A DNA stretch of 18,120 bases, from positions 1 through 18,120 of the forward strand of contig JNEM01016245.1 in the NCBI GenBank assembly GCA_000697335.1. Reading direction: 5' to 3'. The translations under genes and the position numbers were made by a program. Below the pieces are notes generated by a model. The model did no database searches. It saw nothing but the letters and a program-made list of their open reading frames with translations, and was not told where the DNA came from. How positions within the stretch are numbered: the first letter of the stretch is position 1; each line of letters opens with the position of its first letter. Positions 9,891-18,120 of the stretch are shown here, piece after piece. Origin of the DNA: Conidiobolus incongruus B7586 (Eukaryota; Entomophthoromycota; Entomophthoromycetes; Entomophthorales; Conidiobolaceae).

Positions 9891-11029
9891 AATTTGTTCA
9901 TTAATCCAAACAAAATAATATAAAACTTATAATATTTAAAGTCTACGGTTATTTTAAAATTATATATTAACCATTCATAATGTTCTATGAATTTTAAAAA
10001 CAAAAATAAAAAACTTTAAAAATCTGATAATTAATTTCCTTCTAATATAACAATTATGTTATTTAATATCTAAATAATTATATATATTATCAGATTAGAA
10101 TACCCTGAAACTTATGTTAATGGTACAATAATCCAATTTTCAAATACTTTTAAGGTGCCTTCAAAATATTATAAAAGTTATTCAAAACTTTTTTCATTAT
10201 TAATATATTAAAATTTTAAAAGAAATAAAACAAATAAATTAAATAAATGAAAAATAAAATTTTAAAATTTTAAAAATATTTTTTTTAAATATTTGATTTA
10301 ATAATTTGAAATATTTTTCTAAATATTTTCAATATTATATAAATAATTATAAATTTATTTCATTATTAAAACGAATACCTTTTTAGTAAATAATATAAGT
10401 AACAGTACTTGAGTATCAGCACTACTCATAAAGATTTCAAAGTCGAATCAAAATACCTTTATCGGTAATAATGTTAATCAAGCTAAAAACCCCTCAATTA
10501 AATAACAATGAATCATTATAATTTTAATGTTGGTTATTTTTCAATGTAATTTGATAAATATTGGGTTTGATAAGTAATTTAGAATATAAATAATATATCA
10601 TTTCATTTAATTGGGTATTTTATAGAAATAATTAATCCATCATTCATTGTTTTTTAATTTTGACAAAAATAAGATATAATTGTATTTGCTTCAATTTAGA
10701 ATTTTTTGATTAAAATTATTCTATTATTAATATATCCATGATTAAATATTTTCATTTTAATATCCATAGTATTTTAAATCATTTTTTTATAAATCTTTTT
10801 AAATAATATATTTGAAAAAAATTCATATGTTAAATATTTTTTAGGATAATTAACCGATATTTTTATTTGATTGAGATTACTTGAGAAAGGGAAAACCTTG
10901 TGAGATAACCAATATATTTTAATTGGATAACAAAATATAAAATTTATGAGTGTATTTTTAGAATTTTATTATTGATAAAATACTGAAAAAGAATAGATAT
11001 TAATATATCAGAAAGAATGAATAGGTAAA
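9891..11029. other. AT-rich intergenic DNA
   Basis: No gene or RNA recognised; runs of A and T dominate, notably 10190-10380. Confidence 0.5.
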
Positions 11030-11345
11030 GAGACTTGGTTTAATGCTAGATTCAATCATACCATAGCAATTCACATCACAAGAATGTTAAGTAAATGTTG
11101 TACGACTTGAAAAAATAATTACCGAGGATGTCAAACCATCATCTTTCATATTGCTTGGAGGTAAAAAGAGCCTCAAGTAACGAATTGATCCAGAAAAAAT
11201 AACCGGTTAAACACGATGGATAGATTTGTACTACAGCTGAGATGAGTATGATTGGCGAAGGTTCTGGTTCCTGGGTTTTATGAATCGATTCTTCTGACAC
11301 TATGTGAGTTGGAAAGTGTAGTTGTTGCTTGGTTAACCAAAATCG
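11030..11345. other. GC-richer island with palindromes and an open frame
   Basis: A third abrupt composition island. It carries two perfect palindromes, TAACCGGTTA (11200-11209) and TTGGTTAACCAA (11329-11340); AACCGGTT is the core of Grainyhead/CP2-type sites, which is only a resemblance. On the minus strand a 72-codon stretch (11357-11142) is free of stops, contains a polar part HKTQEPEPSP followed by a hydrophobic part, and has no Met. I do not recognise it. It lies about 300 nt beyond the stop codon of the leftward 126-aa gene, so it may also be part of a long 3' transcript. Confidence 0.3.
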
Positions 11346-11646
11346 AAAATAAAATTTTCATCTAAATTCAAGCTTAAATTGGTTATATTAATTTCATAGT
11401 TAGTGATGATGTCAATTAGTTAAAATCGAGATGAATAAAGTTTAGTCAGTAGAATATCTAAATAAATAACAAACACATCATATAGTAAAAACAATCAAAT
11501 ATTTGGATCTTTACTATTAACAACTTAGATGAATTTATTTCAAATTAACTATAATCGCCTGCAATTTCATCTTTAAAAAACCAGCTATGAATCAGAAAAA
11601 TTCATAGAATTAAAAACTTATATTCATGATAAATTAGGATTAGCAG

Positions 11647-12027
11647 CTAAGGAGAAGTGGGGCAAGATTCACTATCCCTCGCAATTTTCGGTGTTAGGCT
11701 AAATTTCAGGGTGTATGTCTTTTCTTCGCCATCCGTCCCAAAGCCCTCGTATAAAACACGATCAAATTCTTGTATTGACTGTGATCGTCTTTTGTTGAAT
11801 CCTTTTCTATATTGGAGTAGACGCTCGTCCTCCCCATCGTTAGATTGATTCAGAGAATCTGTAGATTCTGACGATGTTTGGGTACCAAGACTGGCGTTTG
11901 ATCCCATTTTTCGAATACGATTCATAATTGCATTCTTGATATCGCGAGGACTGAGAGGAGGGGAATTGATATTGGAGTTACTGAAGTGAAGATTGGCGAG
12001 AGCTGTGCTAATAGAACATGGTTTCAT
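11647..12027 (-). CDS. Ser-rich 126-aa protein of unknown function
   Basis: Single uninterrupted exon with codon texture and GC well above the flanks, so I take it as a real gene although I do not recognise the family. The first ATG of the frame (12027) is used; the open frame reaches farther up only through non-ATG codons. Visible features: a short segment with SPPLSPRD (22-29) and a predicted helix IKNAIMNRIRKM (30-41); a Ser/Thr-rich stretch (about 43-62); an acidic patch NDGEDE (63-68); a basic patch NKRRSQS (78-84), which looks like a PKA-type site (RRSxS); a possible conserved block QEFDRVLYEGF (86-96); and KTYTLKFSLTPK (103-114) with a proline-directed TPK site. No signal peptide or membrane segment. 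The many SP/TP and RRxS sites suggest a small regulated phosphoprotein, which is inference. A strong TATA box lies upstream. Confidence 0.75.
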   Translation of the reverse strand: MKPCSISTALANLHFSNSNINSPPLSPRDIKNAIMNRIRKMGSNASLGTQTSSESTDSLNQSNDGEDERLLQYRKGFNKRRSQSIQEFDRVLYEGFGTDGEEKTYTLKFSLTPKIARDSESCPTSP

Positions 12028-12119
12028 AGCTGGCAACAAAAGGAGGTAGATAGCAAGGTATACTTAGTGAGTGAGGAGGGGGAGCGAACTAACCTCCTAA
12101 CAACTCTTGACAAAGCAAC

Positions 12120-12128
12120 CTATTTATA
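12120..12128 (-). promoter_or_regulatory. TATA box of the 126-aa gene
   Basis: On the minus strand TATAAATAG is a canonical TATA box whose 3' end lies 92 nt before the ATG at 12027. Between them is a leader with C/T-rich stretches (CGCTCCCCCTCCTCACTC), as in many highly expressed fungal genes. An imperfectly spaced dyad TGGAA-TAAG-TTCCA lies farther up at 12287-12300 and might bind a regulator. Confidence 0.6.
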
Positions 12129-13524
12129 CTTCCATTATCCACCCAATCAAAAAATTTTCAATTGAGAAATATAAAATCACTAAATATTCTCAAGGGATTC
12201 GTTCTCATTCAATTTGAAATCCATGCGATATTCTATCAATTTCTCCAGATAGAAACAAAGAAACTGATTTGATAAGTAAAAAAATATGGAATAAGTTCCA
12301 CTTCAGCTCTTATTTTGGCAACTTTTTTCGATATTATCCAATCATATCTTTTATTGTTGGAAATTTTAATTCAGTTCAAAATCATTGATGACTTGTAGAA
12401 TATTGGAAAGAATGGTCAAGTTAAACAATAATTGATAATATATGAATTTAGTAAAATCATCATCTTTCAGGTAAATTAGCTAATCAATTCATCCTTATCC
12501 TGAAGCTCATTAGTACTGATATTGCAAGGTAATTGATTTTAACAAACATCAGTATCTTTAATTTTGATTTCGTCCTGCAAATTCTGAAATCAAAACTGTA
12601 CGAATTGATAACCAATTTTTAACCTTTACATCCAATTTTAATAAGCATTTATACCCTCAATATGCAAGATAACTTTCTAAACTTTGAAATTCAAACAATC
12701 AATATATCTAACAGGGACAAAGGAGACTAAAATCTTAAACTAGATTCAATTCTATCAAGTTGTTGCCTAATTCTATTCCAATTTTTTTCTATTTTCTCCA
12801 AATGGCAATATTAAAATTCTGAAATAGTTTCCATATGATTTTTACTCAAAATATCATTTGATGTAAAAAAATATTAAATTTATTAAATATTTTTTTAGAA
12901 AAAAATAGCAATGATATGTTAATTCAACGATATTATCAAACTACTTAATACTGTCAACAAAGTTATATTAACTATATTTCACTCAATCTTTCATTTAAAA
13001 ATTTCAATTCTGGAGTTTTTGGTAACGAACATAAAGTTTTATCAATAATTTTCCAATTATCACGCGACAAAAATTTTTTAATCCAATAATAATATTCTCA
13101 CTATTTTTGTTTTTAGACTTATAAATCTCCTAAAGAAAATTTATAGAGAAAATTTTGATGATATTAAATTTGAAAACGGTGTTTATAGGGTAAATAAGTA
13201 TTTTATTTAAAATAAACAATTTTAGTAGTTTTGATTAAATTCAATTTAAATTAAAGAGTTACTAGATAATATATTCTTAAGTGGTTGGATTATAAATTTA
13301 ACTTGAATTAAATATATTAATTATTACGAAATATATGTCATCTGAATTTTCTAATGGTAATTTAATAAATTCCAACTTAATCAATATAATCTTTATGATT
13401 ATAAAATTGACTAATCTATTAATTTTACTTAATCCATTAATAAATAAAACAATAGAGAACAATCACATCATTGTAATAGTATGGATGTATATAAATATAA
13501 AATGAATTCAAGGGCAATAATCAA
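12129..13524. other. Intergenic DNA between two minus-strand genes
   Basis: Contains the upstream flank of the 126-aa gene and the downstream flank of the Iml2/TTC39 gene. Composition is a little less AT-rich at 12470-12780, yet no convincing frame or RNA was found on either strand. Confidence 0.5.
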
Positions 13525-13546
13525 TTTATTTTTAAATTATTTTATT
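13525..13546 (-). terminator. Two AATAAA signals after the Iml2/TTC39 gene
   Basis: On the minus strand AATAAA occurs at 13546-13541 and again at 13530-13525, 22 and 38 nt past the stop codon of the spliced model. Their position supports the small terminal exon ending at 13568. Confidence 0.4.
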
Positions 13547-13567
13547 ATTACAAAAAAATTAAAAGAT

Positions 13568-15682
13568 TTAACACAATGATCTCAATTTAATATTACTCAA
13601 ATGGACTCTTACGTTCAATCTAAATTATATATATTAGTACAATTTTTTATATTATATAGTTTATATTATTTACCTATTTTCGAAAAAGTAACCTGAACAC
13701 TCTTTAACTTTAGCTAACCAAGCTTTACTACCTTGATAATCCTTGTTAGCAAAATCCACACACGCTAATTCATAGTAAGAAAATGGCAAAATATAATAAT
13801 TTAATTTCAATTTCTTTTTAAATTGTTGGATTTTAACCAGGTTTTCGGTAGCTGCTTCGTAATTGTTGAGCTCTAATTCAATGCTTCCTAAAATGTAGTA
13901 GCACATGGCCTCTTCCTCGAACCGGGTATTCACTGGCATCTGTAGCACTGTGTCGAGCGCTTTTTGAGCTTGAATTTTGCATTTCTCGAGATTTTCGACT
14001 GACATTGCGCTGAAGCCGTTCCATAGTGCAACTGTCTCTAACCCTGGGAGGATCATATTGTGAGGGAAATTGTTGAGGAAATGCTTCGTTTTCGCGGTTG
14101 CAAAAGCTTCCACAGCGATGACTTTACCACCGAATTTGCGACTGGTAACGGATTCCATCTTTTGTAGCATCGCTTTGCAGTTTTCCATATCGCCTAATTC
14201 GTAGCGGCATACCGCTTGCAAATAGGTGAAGATAGAGGGTGACCAGTATTCCCTATTGGCTAAATCTTCAAATAATTGGCATGCGGATTCCCATTCAAGC
14301 GCAAATGTGTGGTTGAAACTAAGCTCATAATTAGACATGGATGTCAGTTCAACCCAAGCACCTTTGCTGTCAGCAATAGTTTGGTAATGCTTGTTAGATT
14401 TCCCCAATTCGCGGAGTGCGCGATCTCTGCGACCCTGAACGAGACAGAAGAAGAATCCATTAGAATATTTGGCGATGGCTGGAGTAAGGAATGGTTCCAT
14501 CTCGATAATATTTTGAGGTACCGAGAAAGTTGGACAAAATGAAACATATAGGGTGTGGATCACAGATCCTCTATAAAACTTAAGTTAGAAATACTAATCA
14601 AATATAACTTGACGATGGCATACTGAAAGTGAGCTAATACGGTTAGAAGACCATCCATATCGATACTTTTTTGGATATAGGAGAATCCCTTAGCAGGATC
14701 AACTTTACCAGTGATAGCACCGATAAGTGCAGCAATCTTGGGAGGTAGCATTGAAATGATGACATTAATTGTACCAACCCCAAAGTAATAGCCTGATAGC
14801 GAATGCTTATCGTATGGAAGCTTTTCCCCAGCTTCGGTATAAGCGTCGATATATTTATCCAAGGAGTGATAAATCGAAAATCCTGGATTAAGGAGAAGAT
14901 TGAATAAGAATAAAATGACCTAAATTAAGAATATTACCTTGATGAAGATTGATCACTGCTTTCATATAGTACGTCCAACTTTCCAGCAAAAGTTGTAAAT
15001 TAGCAATCAGCAAGCAGCATTCAGCTTTAGCAATTTGGGCTCTAAACTCTAGGGGCGAAATCTTTGGCAAATTTAAAGAATCAGAGCTGGAACTCGATTT
15101 GGTCTCAGCCTTGGACGAAAACCATCCACCGAAAGCTTTGGAAATCGATCCCATCATCGTATTACCCTCGATCTGATGAATGTGATCGATAGTTTGTTGC
15201 GCGAGTGTATGCGCGTGGGTTAAAGCGTCGATTGCGTGGTTAATATGCTCTTCCTGTAGTGTCAAACCAGCTAAAATATCACTTTAGAAATTCGATTTTC
15301 AACCAAAAAAAGATATATTACCTTTGAACAAGCACGTGGCACCATAACATAATGCATATAAAAAATCGTTCTCTTTTTTAGAACAGAAAAGTTCTTGAGC
15401 TTGGTCAAATTGGTTTTTAAAAAATAATTCAACCTAATTCAATATTGATAAATTTCAAACACGCACACAAACACTTATATTTTATAATTTATTACTCCTT
15501 CGTAAGCAGCTTGGTCTAAAATTTTCAATTAGTTTAATTTCAATAATTTTAATAAATAATTTACCATTAGCTTCAATCTGTTCTATAGTCGAATAATAAT
15601 CCAAATGAAGTCCTGGTGAATTCACCAGTGTAGAAGTGGTTGATCCTCCTTCAATTTTAGAATCATAAGATTTTAATTTCAT
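13568..15682 (-). CDS. IML2 (TTC39): Iml2/TTC39-family TPR protein, 7 exons, 596 aa
   Basis: Members are cytosolic or organelle-surface TPR proteins; yeast Iml2 is linked to lipid-droplet and inclusion-body clearance, animal TTC39 to lipid metabolism. Exons: 15682-15565, 15515-15496, 15433-15322, 15270-14938, 14882-14624, 14570-13674, 13619-13568; introns of 49-62 nt. The joined frame is open for 596 aa, near TTC39 length (about 580). Recognisable parts: EGVELFFKNQFDQAQELF (45-62), the typical early repeat; an Ala/His-rich helix (93-118); a Ser-rich linker (135-150); the family signature GVGTINVIISMLPPKIA (229-245); TPR-like helices around 502-532 (ILGSIELELNNYEAATENL) and 541-571 (YYELACVDFANKDYQGSKAWLAKVKE); and the C-terminal FFENRLNVRVHL block, typical of the family end. 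Exon 2 is only 20 nt but keeps frame and restores the expected DQAAYEG. Without the last splice the protein would stop at residue 580, just inside the conserved block, so the extra exon is preferred; its intron has the donor GTAAAT and the branch site TACTAAT. Confidence 0.92.
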
Positions 15683-15802
15683 ATTAATTTCCTTCTATCT
15701 ATATTAATATATTAATTAAATAATTAAAAGAAACTTTATTCTATTTGATCTAGTTTTTAATAAGGTTATAAATATGAATGATCACTAGGGATTAAATTCA
15801 CT

Positions 15803-16066
15803 ATGTTACTATTTTTTTATATTCAGAATGGGAATTTGGATTGTGGGTTACTTGGTGAGATTTTAAATAGTGTTTCATCATCTTTAAAATTAAGTAATTA
15901 TTTTAAAAGATCATCAGATTTAAAATTCCAATCCAATAATATTTATGTTAACTAGTTTTGGGCTGATACTAATTTACCAAACATACGGTTTTTTAATTTG
16001 GATGGTAAAATTCTTTTAAATGCGATGGAAAAAAGTTTAGAGTCAATTTCAAGATTACAATTATAA
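15803..16066 (+). pseudogene. Split small reading frame, weakly F-box/LRR-like
   Basis: One frame reads through 264 nt with a single TAG. ATG at 15803 opens 50 codons (includes GNLDCGLLGEILNSVSSSLK) ending at TAG 15953-15955. The same frame then continues for 36 codons (includes LPNIRFFNLDGKILLNAME) to TAA at 16064-16066. Remaining in frame after the stop, together with protein-like composition, suggests one former gene. The first part faintly resembles an F-box helix (LxxEILxxVSS-LKLSxxFKR) and the second a leucine-rich-repeat strand; large F-box/LRR families occur in entomophthoralean fungi. Alternatives: two exons around a short intron ending at the TAG (a GTGAGA donor exists near 15849 but would change the product), or chance. 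It lies 120 nt from, and divergent to, the Iml2/TTC39 start. Confidence 0.35.
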
Positions 16067-16170
16067 TCCTTTTGTTTGTTAATTTTTATTATCTATACAA
16101 TTTTTTCTGAAGTAAATATAAATTGATCAAGCAATTCTAGCACTGAAAATTGATTTTTGGTTATTTAGAG

Positions 16171-16249
16171 TATATAAAAGCAATTCGACTTGCAATCAAA
16201 TCCTGGTTAATGTATCTTGAGTTCATTAGTTCTTGTCACCATCAATAAA
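16171..16249 (+). promoter_or_regulatory. TATA box followed by AATAAA, no gene between
   Basis: TATATAAAAG (16171-16180) is a strong TATA-box match, followed 63 nt later by AATAAA (16244-16249) in a locally less AT-rich stretch. Only a 12-codon ATG frame lies between. A TATA box with a polyadenylation signal this close is the arrangement of an LTR promoter region, or simply an orphan promoter. I could not define terminal repeats or a target duplication, so no element is claimed. Confidence 0.25.
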
Positions 16250-17546
16250 GTTGATTAATATCATTATATGAATTGCTTTTTTAGCTTTTGAATAAGGTTT
16301 GGAATGTTAAAACTGAGATCAAAGGTTAATATTTCAAAAGTGGGTAGTACCTATTAAATATTACAACGTTCTTATATTCATTTTAATTGAATGAGACTGT
16401 TGAAAATTTTATTACAATAAAATAGATTAATATACTATTGAATTTAATGAATATTTTGTTCAAATTTTTATTCAAATTGAAGATTCAAAGAATCGGGAAT
16501 TATTTAAAGTAATTAATGCCTGAAAAAGTTTTAAACAACTTTTAATATAATGTTTTTAAATATTTAAAACAAGTTTTAAAAATTATTAAATATTGATATA
16601 AACTATTGATAGGAACTGTTTTCAGAAACAATGGAATAAATTGATTTCCAAATTCATATTGGGATTGTTAATTTGCAATGTATTCAATATGAAATAATAG
16701 TTTCTAATAATTTGCAGAATGCATGGTTATTAGTTATATTTTACCGAATTATTTTATCAATATTCAATAAGTTATCGGTATATCGAATGTAGATATGTTC
16801 AAAAGATTACAAGCCAATATCATCCTTATTAATATCAACTTAATTTTTAATAAAAACAACCAATAACAGCTATTAAGAATTCAGCTCAAATAAAAATCAT
16901 AATAATTTTTATTTGATATAATCTATTAAGTGTTTATAAACGAGATTATAATAAATAACTCACACAGTATCTACCCTTTTAAATATTAAGGTATAACAAC
17001 TACGTATTTCTCTGTAAATCTATACTAGTAATAATAGTTCTAACTTCATAACTGGATATAATGATTTCAACTAATAAAGATCATATTAGTATAATTGAAT
17101 AATTTAACATTATAATATTAAGTGTAAAATATATTAATTAACAATTAATTCTTTATTCAAATATTTATTATTTAAAAAATTATTGGTTAGATCTCAATCA
17201 TATTATTAAATAATGATTATATTTTAAAAATATTATTATAGTTTATTAGTTTAAAATTTTTGTGATGATAATTGTAATATAGTATAAAGAACAATAGAAG
17301 ATATTTTAATTACTGACAAAATAAAATTGCTAAAAAAGTAAAAACATTAAAGCTTAATAAAAAGATTTTTCAAATAATAGTGAAAATATTAAATTTCAAT
17401 GTTTATAAATTGATAATTTCAAATTAGAAAAAAATTGGAATATTAAAAAATCTATATTTGATAGGGTAATGATATAAAATAGGAAAAAGTTGTTTTTAAT
17501 TCTCAAAATTTATATGTGAAAATAATAAATTAAAGTCATAAGTTAT
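16250..17546. other. AT-rich intergenic DNA
   Basis: No gene found. A somewhat less AT-rich patch at 16600-16810 gives short open runs on the plus strand but nothing recognisable. The last 500 nt before the tRNA are extremely AT-rich. Confidence 0.5.
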
Positions 17547-17628
17547 GGACAGATGGCCGAGTGGTCTAAGGCGCCACGTTAAGGCCGTGGTCTCTTCGGA
17601 GGCGAGAGTTCGAACCTCTCTCTGTTCA
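17547..17628 (+). tRNA. tRNA-Leu (anticodon AAG)
   Basis: Complete class II cloverleaf of 82 nt. Acceptor GGACAGA (17547-17553) pairs with TCTGTTC (17621-17627), with one G-T wobble, and A17628 is the discriminator base. The D stem is GCC/GGC. The anticodon stem CCACG/CGTGG encloses the 7-nt loop TTAAGGC with anticodon AAG at 17581-17583, reading CTT and, after A-to-I editing, other CTN leucine codons. The variable arm (17591-17603) forms a small stem with a TTCG loop, and the T arm GAGAG/CTCTC carries TTCGAAC. The internal A box (TGGCCGAGTGG) and B box (AGTTCGAACCT) are intact. No intron. CCA is not encoded, as expected for a nuclear eukaryotic tRNA. Confidence 0.97.
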
Positions 17629-17634
17629 CTTCAC

Positions 17635-17640
17635 TTTTTT
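17635..17640 (+). terminator. Pol III terminator of tRNA-Leu
   Basis: A run of six T begins 6 nt after the discriminator base, the usual RNA polymerase III stop signal. Confidence 0.85.
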
Positions 17641-18120
17641 CCAATATTCAATCATTTTTTATATTTTAAATTATGATGGGATTTATTTATTCAATAATAT
17701 CTTTGCAATTAAAAATAAATTCTATTTATCTAATTTATTATCCTTTTTTAATAACATATACTAAATTAATAATTAATATTTTAATATTACTTTGGAATTT
17801 AATTAATAACTCTTTTTTGAGGTTGAAAATAAATAAACATTTTAATATAGGATTTACAAAATCTAATATATATTATTAAATCAATATTTTTTATTAATAA
17901 ATTTTTCCTATTTTATTAAAAATTTTCTCTCTTGTCAATATAGTTTTTGATACTAAATATTAAAATTTGATGTTTTATTAATTAAATTTATTTATAATAA
18001 TTTTTTTATATAAGCTGATTTTTTAATTATTTAAAGTAACTATAAATATAAATGCTATAGTCCAATGAATATAAAAAATATAATAGTGTGTTTTAATTAT
18101 TTTTTTATTAGAATATCATT
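17641..18120. other. AT-rich DNA to the window end
   Basis: No gene supported. An ATG-initiated frame of 68 codons at 17673-17879 has only the Ile/Leu/Asn/Tyr/Lys composition expected from random AT-rich DNA. Confidence 0.5.

Noticed and set aside
11220-11310. C/D-box snoRNA candidate (GAGATGAG ... CTGA)
   Set aside because: The C box lacks the RTGATGA consensus and no terminal stem brings the boxes together.
11657-11848. 63-codon plus-strand frame
   Set aside because: Antisense shadow of the 126-aa gene.
14276-14542. 88-codon plus-strand frame
   Set aside because: Antisense shadow of exon 6 of the Iml2/TTC39 gene.
14344-14547. 67-codon minus-strand frame
   Set aside because: Out-of-frame shadow within exon 6 of the Iml2/TTC39 gene.
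17673-17879. 68-codon ATG frame just after the tRNA
   Set aside because: Consists almost only of Ile, Leu, Asn, Tyr, Lys and Phe, as expected by chance in extremely AT-rich DNA; no promoter or domain.
1-18120. CRISPR array, prokaryotic operon, plasmid or phage features
   Set aside because: No regularly spaced repeats, Shine-Dalgarno-led gene clusters or phage genes; introns and the tRNA type show nuclear eukaryotic DNA.

Overview
The window looks like nuclear DNA of a eukaryote with a very AT-rich, moderately compact genome. Coding exons are clearly less AT-rich than their surroundings. All 16 introns I can place are 47 to 70 nt long, start with GTAA- or a close variant, end in (T/A)AG or CAG, and often carry a TAAT- or CTAAC-like branch site close to the 3' end. 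Long stretches outside genes are almost pure A+T. This combination fits an early-diverging AT-rich fungus (an entomophthoralean such as Conidiobolus is my best guess), but a small-intron animal or protist cannot be excluded: two of the proteins, a VAMP7-type SNARE and an FKBP25-type isomerase, are best known from animals. No bacterial, plasmid or phage signal is present.

Layout. 1-2349: AT-rich DNA without a recognisable gene. 2350-3337 (+): a seven-exon VAMP7-like longin R-SNARE, 219 aa. 3338-4013: short intergenic region with a symmetric double CCAAT site just before the next gene. 4014-4879 (+): a five-exon FKBP25 (FKBP3)-type prolyl isomerase, also 219 aa. 4880-11646: a gene desert of about 6.8 kb that contains a stem-forming segment (5219-5334) and four islands of higher GC (about 7095-7350, 8435-8745, 9450-9890 and 11030-11345), in which I see coding-like or promoter-like traces but no convincing gene. 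11647-12027 (-): an intronless 126-aa Ser-rich protein of unknown function with a clear TATA box. 12129-13524: AT-rich intergenic DNA. 13568-15682 (-): a seven-exon Iml2/TTC39-family TPR protein, 596 aa, including a 20-nt exon and a small terminal exon. 15803-16066 (+): a broken or split small gene with weak F-box/LRR-like flavour. 16171-16249: a TATA box followed by a polyadenylation-like signal without a gene. 17547-17628 (+): an intronless tRNA-Leu(AAG) with a T6 terminator, then AT-rich DNA to the end.

The genes do not form an operon or a pathway cluster. They are independent housekeeping functions: vesicle fusion at endosome/vacuole membranes, proline isomerisation and probably nucleic-acid binding in the nucleus, lipid-droplet/mitochondrial inclusion biology (Iml2 family), and translation. 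I found no convincing new biological system. The most useful second looks are the decayed-looking islands in the desert, the split reading frame upstream of the Iml2/TTC39 gene, and the exon-intron details of the three spliced genes.
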